Positions 42,840 through 52,225 of a stretch of DNA of 64,000 nucleotides are shown in pieces (position 1 is the first letter of the stretch; the number at the start of each line of letters is the position of its first letter). Origin of the DNA: Ktedonobacter robiniae. Its GTDB lineage: Bacteria > Chloroflexota > Ktedonobacteria > Ktedonobacterales > Ktedonobacteraceae. Where the stretch lies: assembly GCF_016587375.1 (NCBI RefSeq), contig NZ_BNJG01000003.1:744001-808000 (forward strand). The letters are read 5' to 3'. The translations under genes were made by a program, and so were the position numbers. The notes beneath the pieces were generated by a model, which ran no database searches, was not told the origin of the DNA, and saw only the letters and a list, made by a program, of their open reading frames with translations.

Positions 42840-43822
42840 CGCTCACATGTCTCCTTGTTCTTCCCCATTCTTCCAGAGCATTTCCAGGCTGATCTCTCCA
42901 GCAGAACCGACACATGACCCAACGAAATGCCGCAGACGCCGAGAAGTCTTGAGCTAAAGGGGAGCTTCTGAATGGATACGTACCTGCATGTGGCTCCGAA
43001 GTGCTTTACCTGGCAAAATTATAGAATGATAATGGTCTTCCTACAAACGCTGTCCCATTCTGAGGCCATCTCCCCGTCGCGCCATTCGGGCAGATCACCC
43101 CCGTCGTTCTCACCTTTCAGCGATGCCTCATCCTGATCGGTGCCAAGAGCAACCGGCTTGCCACCATCCGGCACGACTCTCCTGCCTCTAGCAACTCCTC
43201 TCCAGAAACTCCTTCCAGGTCATCAGACCTGTCGCATGATTGGGGGTCAGAATGGAGTTGGAACTGAGCGCGCTGAACAGCGGGTCGGAGAACGGCTCCG
43301 CAAAAATACACCGATAGGCCTACTGGAAAAAAGACGATCAGGCACCTGCCGATTGGAGACGCCGTGTTGAAGGGATCATTCAACTCCCGTTGTTCGATCT
43401 GCCACCGATAGATATGGCCGTTGGTGCCGAAGAAGGAAGCGGCACAACATCCCCACGCTCCCATTTTTACCCGGTTCCCAAGCAACCGATGTGGCAGGAG
43501 ACAGAAGAGCAGTCCAGCTGACCCTTCGCCTGGTACGAGGAAACCTCTTTACTTATTCTACCTCTGAGCCTAGCAAATCTACAGATTGATAGATTTTACT
43601 CCACTCTCTACAAGCACGGGCAGAGATGTCTGTCAAACTTCCTGTAAGTGTGAACGTGCTACACAGAGTAATGTTTCGCGTGACGCATCATGAGGCGGAG
43701 AAAGGCAGAAGTGTCAGGTCCTATCGGGGCAAGCACTCGACTGGATCGGTACTATGCAGGTGTTGATGTGGTGTGTCTGTATAGTCCCTCCCTGTTACAA
43801 GGGAAGTGTTGAGAGGCTAAAA
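42840..43822. other. Long gene-poor stretch, possible decayed sequence
   Basis: About 980 bases with no gene I can support. Short open stretches on both strands (for example 43360-43520 on the plus strand, ending FYPVPKQPMWQETEEQSS) could be tails of lost genes but match nothing I recognise. AT-rich sequence from 43560 probably holds the promoter of the acetamidase gene. Confidence 0.4.
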
Positions 43823-44812
43823 ATGGCAGTGCATTCTCTCAAGGCTGAGCCGAAGAATCTTCATGGCTTTTTTTCTCGTGACCTTTCCGCTGTTCTGACC
43901 ATTGACACGGGCGATACCGTCCGCTATGAAACACTGGATGCTGGCTGGGGGGCGCTTCAACAGGCGAAGACTTTGGGCATTCCCCAGGACTTCGCGCCCC
44001 GGGATCGCCAAAGAGATTTTGGCCACGCCCTCACTGGCCCTCTCGCCGTGCGTGGCGCTGAGCCGGGTATGACCTTGGAAGTGCGGATCAACCGAATCTG
44101 CACGAGCACTTGGGGCTGGTCGGCCGGGCCTGGATTGCCCAGCCAGATGGATGAAAGGCTGGGCTTCGCAAAGGCCCCAAGTGGCCCACCGGCGGTGATC
44201 ACGGTACCCACTGGAGATCAAGCGACGATGTGGTCCCTGGACCCAAACCAAGGCTTGGCTCATAACCGGCTTGGTCAGACGCTTCGCATGCGCCCGTTCA
44301 TGGGCGTCATGGGAATGCCCGCCAATGAGCCGGGCGTGCAAACCACCTTTCCGCCACGATTCTGCGGAGGGAACCTGGACTGCAAAGAACTCGTGGAACA
44401 AAGCCGGTTGTACCTGCCGATTGCTGTGGAAGGAGGACTGTTTTCTCTTGGTGACGGGCATGCCGTTCAAGGAGATGGAGAGGTGGCGGGACCAGCATTG
44501 GCCTGTCCGATGGAGCTGGTCGAGCTTGAGTTCCATCTCCATACGCATATGCAATTGTCTCTGCCTCGCGCGTTCACCCCGGCAGGCTGGCTCACCTTTG
44601 GGTTTCACGAGGATTTGAATGAGGCCTGGGCCATAGCAACCCGAGAAATGGTGCAGTTAATGGGTGAGTTCTATCAGCTGCAACCGAAAGAAGCACTCGC
44701 TCTGGCCAGTCTGGTGATGGATTTGCGAATCACCCAAGTGGTCAATGGGGTTCGTGGCGTGCATGCGCTTCTTGCGCATGATGCAATTGATGCCAGTAAG
44801 AACGGAGTGTGA
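43823..44812 (+). CDS. Acetamidase/formamidase family protein
   Basis: A 329-residue FmdA/AmdA-type amidohydrolase, which releases ammonia from formamide or short aliphatic amides. Landmarks: the DTGDTVRYETLDAGWG start, the HALTGPLAVRGAEPGMTLEVRI strand, FMGVMGMPANEPG, PPRFCGGNLDCKELVEQSRLYLPIAVEGGLFSLGDGHAVQGDGE, which contains the conserved GGN-D and GD-H-QGDGE motifs. The length is normal. The start at 43823 (MAVHSL) follows GAGAGG; in-frame codons upstream lack a site. It is followed one base later by a truncated oxidoreductase frame. Confidence 0.9.
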   Translation: MAVHSLKAEPKNLHGFFSRDLSAVLTIDTGDTVRYETLDAGWGALQQAKTLGIPQDFAPRDRQRDFGHALTGPLAVRGAEPGMTLEVRINRICTSTWGWSAGPGLPSQMDERLGFAKAPSGPPAVITVPTGDQATMWSLDPNQGLAHNRLGQTLRMRPFMGVMGMPANEPGVQTTFPPRFCGGNLDCKELVEQSRLYLPIAVEGGLFSLGDGHAVQGDGEVAGPALACPMELVELEFHLHTHMQLSLPRAFTPAGWLTFGFHEDLNEAWAIATREMVQLMGEFYQLQPKEALALASLVMDLRITQVVNGVRGVHALLAHDAIDASKNGV

Positions 44813-44813
44813 C

Positions 44814-44945
44814 ATGAAAGCCGCTTACATTGAATACCCCAGTCCGCCCGAGTCCATTCGCTATGCCCACGCGATGCGCAAAGAGATGGTATGCCTTTCT
44901 TGCCAAGAAGAGAAAAATGGGAAGGAAATTGTCCTGTTTTCATAG
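44814..44945 (+). pseudogene. Truncated zinc-type oxidoreductase fragment
   Basis: Starts one base after the acetamidase stop: MKAAYIEYPSPPESIRYAHAMRK is the typical N-terminus of a quinone oxidoreductase or alcohol dehydrogenase. The remainder (EMVCLSCQEEKNGKEIVLFS) is unrelated and ends after 43 codons. The junction near 44880 marks a deletion. Confidence 0.65.
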
Positions 44946-44984
44946 TATAGTTGAAAGCGGAATAAGTCATCCATCTATCGAGGT

Positions 44985-45286
44985 CGCAACACTCCTGAAC
45001 TCGCTCCTTTCTTTGAGGTGGCTTTTTTTTCTGTGACGTTGGGATGAAAAAACCTGATGCCCGAATCTATCAGTTGGCTTGCGAGCAACTCAACACGCCT
45101 GCAGAAGCGTGCCTCTATGTGGGCGATGGCGCGAGTAGAGAATTGACTGGGGCTATGCAGGTCGGGATGCAAGCTGTGTTGCTCCGTCTCCCGGCAGAAG
45201 AACAGACGGCTCGCCGCCCTCAAGCGGAATTCTGGTCTGGCTCTGCTCTCTCCTTCTTGCATGAAGTACTCACGTTTCTTTCCTGA
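44985..45286 (+). pseudogene. HAD-superfamily hydrolase, C-terminal remnant
   Basis: Encodes the C-terminal half of a HAD-IA phosphatase: TPELAPFFEVAFFS in one frame, then, after a one-base shift at the T run 45023-45030, CDVGMKKPDARIYQLACEQL (motif III Lys) and CLYVGDGASRELTGAMQVGM (motif IV). The N-terminal nucleophile motif DxDxT is absent. From the ATG at 45044 an 80-residue protein could still be made, but it cannot be catalytic. Confidence 0.75.
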
Positions 45287-45462
45287 AAGAAGGCGTTGGT
45301 CAGCCTTCTTCTCCCTCGCCTTTTGTCAGAGAGAAGGCATTCCATCGCTGATACACTTTTTCGATCCCTTTCTTGAGCTTAGCTCGTTACTCAACTCGTG
45401 GGCAGAACCACTCTTTGGGTCAATTACCACCTCTTGACGGGTATCAGTTGGTGTGGCACCAT

Positions 45463-45496
45463 CCATTTCTGAAAATGAATTCATTTTCAGAAATGG
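45463..45496. promoter_or_regulatory. 34-bp perfect palindrome, TetR operator
   Basis: Arms of 17 bases (ccatttctgaaaatgaa) match perfectly. It ends 7 bases before the tetR-type start at 45504 and overlaps its ribosome site, so bound repressor would block its own gene. A 34-base site with dyad symmetry suits a TetR dimer or pair of dimers. Confidence 0.8.
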
Positions 45497-45503
45497 AGTG
45501 CCT

Positions 45504-46169
45504 ATGAATCAGAAAAGCGAGAGCCATCAGCAAGTAAAGCAGCCCAGAGGGGCGAGAAGGCGTGCACGCACCCGCGACAGCCTGCTTGTTGCAGCCCGTA
45601 AGGTGTTTGCAGCCCGTGGATATCATGACGCCACTATCACCGAAATTACCGAAGCTGCTGCGGTTGGCGTCGGGACCTTTTACCTGCACTTCCGCGATAA
45701 AGAGGCGATCTTCAATACCGTTCTGGCAGAAGGACTCGAAGCCATACGCCGGCAGGTGGGGGAGGAGATAGCACACGAGGATAATCCTTCCCTGCCTGTG
45801 GTCGTTCGTGCCATTTTTCATCAGGTTTACGCGCAACGCGATATTATCCGTATTGAGAGGACGGGAGAAGGAGTAGCGGCACGATCTAGTGGGCCAGGAA
45901 TACTTATGGAGACGTTCACGCGTTTCCTTGAGCAGGCTGCCGACCTTTCTCCTTTCTCTGAAGAGGAGATTTCCTTACTCGCTGCACTGCTTGAAGGCCT
46001 GATGGACCGAGCCTTCCACTGCTGGTGGGATGAACAGGACGAGCCAGGTCCAGACCTCATGGCAGATCGCGTGTTGCACGTCATGAAGCATGGCTTCCCT
46101 GCCCCCTTGTTTGAGGAACCACAGAAACCGTTCTTCAACCATTCTTCGCTCCCTCAACCCTTTGAGTAA
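45504..46169 (+). CDS. TetR-family repressor
   Basis: A 221-residue TetR/AcrR regulator. The N-terminal HTH is RDSLLVAARKVFAARGYHDATITEITEAAAVGVGTFYLHFRDKEAIF (about residues 25-71), followed by a divergent helical ligand domain ending near the C-terminus. The ATG at 45504 follows GGAG. Its operator is the perfect palindrome just before the start. The downstream genes (46182 onwards) look truncated, so the regulated target may be lost or lie elsewhere. Confidence 0.9.
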   Translation: MNQKSESHQQVKQPRGARRRARTRDSLLVAARKVFAARGYHDATITEITEAAAVGVGTFYLHFRDKEAIFNTVLAEGLEAIRRQVGEEIAHEDNPSLPVVVRAIFHQVYAQRDIIRIERTGEGVAARSSGPGILMETFTRFLEQAADLSPFSEEEISLLAALLEGLMDRAFHCWWDEQDEPGPDLMADRVLHVMKHGFPAPLFEEPQKPFFNHSSLPQPFE

Positions 46170-46181
46170 AAAAGGATCAAA

Positions 46182-46365
46182 CATGTCATCACACGTTGAA
46201 CGAACGACTTCTCACGGTGAGAATGCGGCACCTCAGGCCCAGGTGCTCACGAGCACGCGGCATGCCTATCGTATAAGCATCGAAGAGGGGAGCAAGTGGA
46301 TTGTCTCCGATGGTTCAAGACGTTGCATCATATCCGTGGTTGCCCGCAGAGCTACTGCCCGCTAA
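46182..46365 (+). CDS. Short unknown protein after tetR
   Basis: A 60-residue frame starting 12 bases after the TetR stop, with AAGGATC upstream. The sequence (VLTSTRHAYRISIEEGSKWIVSDG, then a basic tail) matches nothing I know. It ends exactly where the convergent AlkZ-like pseudogene begins, so it is probably the 5' remainder of a longer gene in the tetR operon. Confidence 0.4.
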
Positions 46366-46795
46366 CCTTCTACATCGACCTCTTCAAATTCATCTTTCAT
46401 TGACTGAAAGAGCTGTTTTGCCTGGCTTCTTCCTTCCCCATTCCAGCACCAGCGAGCAAAGTCTTCCACTGCTGCCGGACCGTACGCCCGCAGATAGCGG
46501 CGGACGAGTTCCTGGAGTGCCTGCTCTGGCTCGATCGATGGCCATGCGCCCATCCACGCGCTGGGATTAACAAACGTGACGTTCTACCCCTGTTTTGGCC
46601 CGAAACAGAGATCCCCCGGAGGGCCGATTGTCTCAAGGGAGTATCCCGGCTTGAGGACAGGATGACGTCATGCAAGTGAGCAATACCCGTCCGCTTCGCG
46701 AGCGCAATGGCGAGTTGTTCGCGCGTCATGGGTTCGCTACCTACCACTTGCGGGACAGCAGAGAGAAAGGCTTCGTGTTGTGTCGGACTTAAATT
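46362..46795 (-). pseudogene. AlkZ-like winged-helix protein, decayed
   Basis: A remnant of the winged-helix DNA-binding family that includes the DNA glycosylase AlkZ. The pieces in order are QHEAFLSAVPQVVGSEPMTREQLAIALAKRTG (helices), then a frame change near 46690, GPPGDLCFGPKQG, an in-frame stop at about 46595, NVTFVNPSAWMGAWPSIEPEQALQELVRRYLRAYGPAAVEDFARW, and EEVDVEG with stop at 46362. The N-terminal third is absent. At least three lesions exclude a functional product. Confidence 0.75.
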
Positions 46796-47067
46796 CTATG
46801 GGACTACGCCGTTCCCTTCCATGACCTGAGGATCTTCCCCTAGCGTAGCAGACATTACATGCTTATATCCATGCCTGTAATATAAACAGCGATATGAGCA
46901 AGAAGCCGACGAACCCGGTCCTTGGGGAGGCTGGTTTGTGGTCCAAAGAAACGAGTCCCACAGGAGAGGATTTCTGCCCGTCGTGCTTCAGTGCTTCGCT
47001 TGCTCTATTCCAGGGCTTTTTCCGCCACCTTATACTGGAGGGAGAAACGTCAAATGAGGAGGTGAAC

Positions 47068-47652
47068 ATGCGCCCACGTTTTCCATCCATAATGGAAACA
47101 ACAGCATCAAGCACTAGTGTCTGGTGGTTTGTCATGATTGCAGGGATTGCAGCGATGGTTGTGGGAGTGTTGTTTCTCATCTCGCCAGGAACGACGCTTC
47201 TTGTGCTCGTACAATTCTTAGGAGCCTATTGGTTGGTAACTGGTGTTCTTGCTTTTGCCAACCTCTGCATTGATAGAACGCTGTGGGGGTGGAAGCTTGT
47301 CACTGGTATTTTAGGCGTTGTTGCAGGTTTGAGCGTCTTACGGAATCCCTTATGGAGCGCAATCTTCGTGCCAAAATTGCTGGTGATCTTTCTGGCAATA
47401 GATGCGTTTGTTATGGGGATGACACAGAACATTCATGCATTCAGAGGTGGCAGTTCCAGTCTTGCTATCCTGGGCATCATGAATGTCATCTTTGCCATCA
47501 TTTTGCTGCTGAACCCACTCATTGGCGTTCTTCTTCTGCCGATTGTTCTGGGTATTATTGCGGTGATTGGCGGAGGTCTTGCAGCTATTCGAGCCTTTGC
47601 TTCGCGTCCGCGACAGACACCCCTCCAACCGCCCGGAGCGCAGCCTGTGTAA
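47068..47652 (+). CDS. HdeD-family (DUF308) membrane protein
   Basis: A 194-residue protein with six transmembrane helices arranged as three pairs, as in HdeD, an acid-stress membrane protein of enterobacteria whose molecular role is unresolved. Typical segments: GIAAMVVGVLFLISPGTTLLVLVQFLGAYWLVTGVL and GIMNVIFAIILLLNPLIGVLLLPIVLGIIAVIGG. The start at 47068 follows a perfect GAGGAGGTG; a longer upstream reading is unlikely. Confidence 0.88.
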   Translation: MRPRFPSIMETTASSTSVWWFVMIAGIAAMVVGVLFLISPGTTLLVLVQFLGAYWLVTGVLAFANLCIDRTLWGWKLVTGILGVVAGLSVLRNPLWSAIFVPKLLVIFLAIDAFVMGMTQNIHAFRGGSSSLAILGIMNVIFAIILLLNPLIGVLLLPIVLGIIAVIGGGLAAIRAFASRPRQTPLQPPGAQPV

Positions 47653-47813
47653 GGCACGCACATTTGAGGATAGCGGCCCTGAACCTGACCCCAACCCCTG
47701 TGCAACTGTTTGGTGTCAGATACACCATGCCTAAAGGCACACGAAATGCTTGGGCCTGCGAACATCCTCGTGGGTGTAATGGTAAATCCGCATATTTGTT
47801 CATGCCAGATACC

Positions 47814-47958
47814 TCATGCATACATGCAGGGGCTTGTCCCTAAAGCCGAAGCTTGAGACGAAAGGCCGTCTGACAGCGACTCACTCAGGACAGGTGTACC
47901 ACCCTGAGCAAGAGAAGCAAGGTACTTCTTCCGAATATTGATGGCAACATTGAGATGG
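47814..47958 (-). pseudogene. tnpB (IS605 orfB) 3' remnant
   Basis: The minus strand encodes HLNVAINIRKKYLASLAQGG...LSDGLSSQASALGTSPCMYA and a stop at 47814. NVAINI is the conserved end of the TnpB RuvC domain (usually D-NAA-NI). Everything upstream of it is missing. The sequence after the stop corresponds to where the right end and omega RNA of IS605-type elements lie. The remaining intergenic parts (47653-47813 and 47959-48047) hold nothing else recognisable. Confidence 0.72.
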
Positions 47959-48047
47959 ATGGGGGTGAGGATTTTTCTCTTGTGATTCAAGACAGAGGGT
48001 GCTGTTGTTTTCTCTACTCAATGCGAAAAAACGAAAGAGAATGGATG

Positions 48048-49025
48048 ATGGAATATACACAGTTGGGTCGAACGGCCCTCCACGTTTCCAGAATCAGCTA
48101 TGGCACCTGGCAGTTCGGGGGAGAGTGGGGTCAGGTCAAACAGGAACAGTGGGATACAGGGAAAGCAACCGTACGCAAAGCACTTGAACTGGGTATCAAC
48201 CTTTTTGATACAGCCCAGGCCTATGGTTTTGGACTGGCTGAGCGCCTGCTTGGTGAAGCCCTCCAACCCGAGCTGAGAAGCAAGCGTGACACAGTCGTGC
48301 TTGCTACCAAAGGTGGGCTCCGCCTGGAAGGAGATCGAGTCGTGCGAGACTCCAGTCCTCGGTGTTTGCGTCAGGGCGTAGAGGAGAGTCTTCGCGCTCT
48401 TGGCGTCAGCTTCATCGATCTGTACCAGGTTCATTGGCCTGATCCCAACACTCCCATCGAGGAGACGGCCAGCACGCTCGACGAATTGGTGCGGGAAGGG
48501 ATAATTCGCTACGTGGGTGTCTCGAACTACAACGTCGAACAGATGCAGGCGTTTGAACGAGTAAGGAAAGTCGACACCTTGCAGCCACCCTACAGTCTTT
48601 TCCGCCGCGAGATCGAGACCGATATCCTCCCCTATTGCCAGGCCGCGGGCATCGGGGTGTTCGTGTATGGCGCGCTGGCCCATGGACTGCTTGGCGGATC
48701 GTTTACGCCACAGACGACCTTCGCACCGGATGACTGGCGCAGCCAGCACGAGTCCTTTCATGGTGAGGGTTTTGCGCGCAATGTCGCGGTTGTCGAGAGC
48801 TTGAAGCGCGTGGCACAACGCCAAGGGATGACCATAGCCCAATTAGCTATCGCCTGGGCGCTGGCCCAGCCTGCCGTCGATGTGGCGATTGTTGGAGCGC
48901 GCAATCCCGAACAACTCGAACAAACCGCTGTGGCGAGCGAGAAGTATCTCACACAAGAAACGCTACAAGAAATCGAGAGCATCATGCGCGATGCCGTTCC
49001 TATCGGAAGTTCTGCTCCTGAATAG
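48048..49025 (+). CDS. Aldo/keto reductase
   Basis: A 325-residue NADP(H)-dependent aldo/keto reductase of the YghZ/IolS-like group. The catalytic tetrad can be placed: Asp and Tyr in NLFDTAQAYGFGLAE, Lys in VLATKGGL, His in YQVHWPD. The C-terminal cofactor segment AIVGARNPEQLEQT fits. It reduces carbonyls, substrate unknown. The start at 48048 (MEYTQLGRT) is the family start; an adjacent ATG at 48045 and longer readings are less likely. It converges with a glucose-dehydrogenase-like gene only 19 bases away. Confidence 0.93.
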   Translation: MEYTQLGRTALHVSRISYGTWQFGGEWGQVKQEQWDTGKATVRKALELGINLFDTAQAYGFGLAERLLGEALQPELRSKRDTVVLATKGGLRLEGDRVVRDSSPRCLRQGVEESLRALGVSFIDLYQVHWPDPNTPIEETASTLDELVREGIIRYVGVSNYNVEQMQAFERVRKVDTLQPPYSLFRREIETDILPYCQAAGIGVFVYGALAHGLLGGSFTPQTTFAPDDWRSQHESFHGEGFARNVAVVESLKRVAQRQGMTIAQLAIAWALAQPAVDVAIVGARNPEQLEQTAVASEKYLTQETLQEIESIMRDAVPIGSSAPE

Positions 49026-49044
49026 GTGGCGCGGTCACACGTTC

Positions 49045-50163
49045 TCAGCGTTGAAAGGAAATTACGCTCTTAATGCCCGCTGGCCATCCGAGAATGCGCT
49101 CAACCGCCTGCTCAATCGGAGTTCGTTCCGCCAGCAGCGCGCGCACGGCATCCGGCCAGCGCTGGTAGAAGATCTCCAGATCCATGATGGCTGCCCCAAA
49201 ATCGTGCGCTCCCGCATTGACCGTTCCCAACACTACCTGATTTTTTAAGACCATGTCGCGAAACAGAGCCGCGAAATCCGCTTCTATCAGGGTTGGCCAG
49301 CCAGGGATACCCGTGAGCACATAGATGCCATTGGGACCCAGAGCGCGGAGCACTTCAAACATCAGCGGGGAGTGCCCCACAGCCTCATACACCAGGTCAA
49401 TCGGGCCAGTGTGAGTGGTAAGTTGCGAAGTAGGCAATACCTGACTCGAAAAGTAGGTCGCGCCAATGGCTTGTGCGACCTCGCTCTGGGGATTGGGCAC
49501 CTGCCCCCGTGAGTAGATGAACGTCTCGAACTCCCTGGCCCGCAGCGCCATTGCTCCCAACAATCCCACAGGACCAGCACCAAGAACCAGTGCGGTGTGC
49601 CCACGCCCCTGGGCGCGTTCGGAGAGAGTCGGGTCGATCCAGGGAGGGCGGCGTTGCATCAGTTTGTAGAGTTGATACTCCGCTTTTTCGGCGATGGTGA
49701 GTGGCTCGACCAGGACGGCGACCTCACGCAGGTGTTGAGGCACGCGATTCATATATTGAGCCTCATCCACAACGAACTCCGCCAGATAGCCATGGGTACC
49801 TTTGATGCCACGCTCAGTAAAGTCCTCCGTCTCGCAGAAATCCTGGTGCCCAGCGCGACATGAGCGACAGCGCTCATGTGGGCAAGGGCGACGCACTGTC
49901 GGCACGACCAGGTCGCCAGGCGCCAACTGCGTCACGGCAGCCCCAACCTCTATCACTTCCCCCAACGCTTCATGCCCGATCAGCAGGTAATCTGATCCCG
50001 CTGGTGGGGTTCCGTACGCAAATGAGCAGATCTCTTTATCGGTGCCACAGATTCCAACCTCCAGCATACGCAATTTGACCTGGTCCGGTTGCGTTATCAC
50101 CGGTTCTTTCTGTTCAATGAGCATTACTTCTCTGCGAGCGGGAAACACAGCTATCGCTTTCAT
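49045..50163 (-). CDS. Glucose 1-dehydrogenase-like zinc enzyme
   Basis: A 372-residue medium-chain dehydrogenase resembling archaeal/Chloroflexota glucose dehydrogenases. It shows GICGTDKEI (catalytic Cys), IGHEALGEV, a structural zinc lobe of unusual spacing (CPHERCRSCRAGHQDFC) and the nucleotide fold LVLGAGPVGLLGAMALR. It probably oxidises glucose or another aldose with NAD(P). The start at 50163 follows AAGGAG. It lies 78 bases downstream of a GH15 glucoamylase gene on the same strand; release of glucose and its oxidation would make sense together. Confidence 0.88.
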   Translation of the reverse strand: MKAIAVFPARREVMLIEQKEPVITQPDQVKLRMLEVGICGTDKEICSFAYGTPPAGSDYLLIGHEALGEVIEVGAAVTQLAPGDLVVPTVRRPCPHERCRSCRAGHQDFCETEDFTERGIKGTHGYLAEFVVDEAQYMNRVPQHLREVAVLVEPLTIAEKAEYQLYKLMQRRPPWIDPTLSERAQGRGHTALVLGAGPVGLLGAMALRAREFETFIYSRGQVPNPQSEVAQAIGATYFSSQVLPTSQLTTHTGPIDLVYEAVGHSPLMFEVLRALGPNGIYVLTGIPGWPTLIEADFAALFRDMVLKNQVVLGTVNAGAHDFGAAIMDLEIFYQRWPDAVRALLAERTPIEQAVERILGWPAGIKSVISFQR

Positions 50164-50241
50164 CTCTTCTCCTTCATCTTTCTCAAGCGCCGACAGATAT
50201 CCTCCCAGCGGGCCACTGGGAGCACGCACTTAATGAGAGGT

Positions 50242-52115
50242 TTAAAGACTGAGGTAGAGATGTGGGGCCATCTTATTGATAGCTTCATCCACACGCAGAC
50301 AGGCGCGAATCAAGGCCAGATGAGTAAAGGCCTGTGGGAAATTCCCCAAGGCCTCGCCTGTAGATGCTATCTCTTCGGCATATAGGCCCACATGGTTCGC
50401 ATAGGTCAGCATATGCTCCAAAGAGAGTCGTGCTTCTTCCAGCCGCCCTGCCCTGACCAGAGCTTCCACTAGCCAGAAACTGCAGATATTAAACGTCCCT
50501 TCATGGCCCACTAAGCCATCACTTGCTGCCGTTTCAACATCATAGCGATACACATGAGGCATATGCGTCAGTTCCCGCTGAATACGCTCAATAGTTGCCA
50601 GCATGCGCGGGTCACGTGCCTCAATGAAACCAGTCAGCGCGAGCAACAGAGCGCTCGCATCTACCGCCTTCCCGCCATAATATTGCACAAAGCTTTGGCT
50701 TTGCTCGTCCCATCCTTGCGCCATAATCTCACGATAGATCTGCATGCTGATCTTCTGCCACTCGTCGAGTGGTGCCGGAAAACCACGCTCGCGAGCGATG
50801 CGCTGCGCGCGGTCAAAGGCAACCCAACACATCAGACGGGAGTGCAAGAAATGCTGCGCCCCACCGCGAACCTCCCAGATCCCCTCATCGGCCTCCTGCC
50901 AGTGCTGCGCCAGCCAATCGAGTTGCTGGCAAAGGTGCAACCAGCTCGCATAGGTCAGGCCACGATGGCGTGAGTAGACGTAAATGACATCCATCAATTC
51001 ACCATAGATATCCAATTGACGCTGGGACGCGGCCCCATTGCCGACACGCACCGGACGACTCTGCCGATAGCCCTCCAGGTGATCCAGCAGGACCTCCGGC
51101 ATCTCATGACCGCCACGAATGGTATAGATGGGTTGGAGTTCTCCACCCTCCTCAAGGGAGTTGAGGCACCTTTTCAACCAGCCGATAAAGGCTTCCGCCT
51201 CCTCCAGAAAACCGAGCGCCAGCAAGCTATCCAGGGTAAAGGAGGCATCACGAAACCAGGTAAAGCGATAGTCCCAGTTGCGCTCCCCCCCGATTGTTTC
51301 CGGCAGGCTGGTTGTCGGTGCGGCCACAATAGCCCCGGTGGGCGCGTAGGTCAGCAGCTTGAGGGCCAGCGCGGAACGTTGGACATGTTCACGCCAGCGC
51401 CCCTGATACTGGCACTGGCTTAGCCAGCGCCGCCAGTAGCGGCGCGTCTCTGTGAATTGTGCGTTATAAAGCTCCTGTCCGACAGGATGCAGGCACATCT
51501 CCTGGTCCTGGGAACTGTCCAGAAAAAAGAAAGCGGTCTGGTCTTCCGAGAGTGTGAATGTCGCCTGCGCTCCCCCCTGTCCATCATCGTTCAAAGGCAC
51601 CGACGATGAGAGCGCCAGCGTCAACTGAGAGCTACGGAAGACTGCTCCATGCTCAGAAAGCCGGAGAGTATGGGAGTCACGTGCGTAGTTAAAGGCAGGT
51701 CTGCAGGTCACCTGGAACGTGAGCGAGCCACGCACCATATGGACCGCACGCACGAGATGGTGTTCGTAACGCTGAGTGCCCTCCTGTTTAATTGGCATGA
51801 AATCGGTGACTTCCCCAACGCCATCGTGCATGAGAAAGCGCGTAATCAGAATATTGGTCTCTGGAAAGTAGATCTGTTTGATGTTGACATCTGCCTGCTC
51901 GACGGGAGCCAAGCGAAACGCCCCCCCTTCTCAGCATCCAGCAGCGCACCGAAGACGCTCGCCGAATCAAAATCGGGGAGACAGCACCAATCGATGGAGC
52001 CGTTTTTGCCTACCAGCGCCACCGTCGTGAGATCTCCGATCATTCCATAATCTTCAATGGGAAGATAACGCGTTGCAGGAGTGGGTTCGACTGGTTTCAC
52101 TTGTGTCTTGGTCAT
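50242..52115 (-). CDS. GH15 glucoamylase/trehalase, frameshifted
   Basis: Together 624 residues of a glycoside hydrolase family 15 enzyme. The N-terminal beta-domain starts ATRYLPIEDYGMIGDLTTVALVGKNGSIDWCCLPDFDSASVFG. The (alpha/alpha)6 barrel has WDYRFTWFRDASFTLD, HEMPEVLLDHLEGYRQSRPVRVGNGAASQRQLDIYGE (catalytic acid region) and DGLVGHEGTFNICSFWLVEAL. The frame changes at a run of seven C on the plus strand (51921-51927); eight would restore it (KGGAFRLAP). So one base is missing, by mutation or by error. The start is at 52115 behind AAAGGA. Substrates are alpha-linked glucosides such as maltooligosaccharides or trehalose. Confidence 0.88.
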
Positions 52116-52225
52116 GAGGTGTCCTTTTTCAGATCTCTGATGAGAGAAACAAGGTCTTTCTCTTTGCAGTATAGGATGGAAGAAGAAACCGTTTGCAAGA
52201 GATAAATTGAGCAAGTCTCCGGTTG

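Noticed and set aside
43117..43485. Overlapping open frames on both strands, suspected transposase remnant
   Set aside because: None of the translations shows a catalytic motif or a family pattern that I could name.
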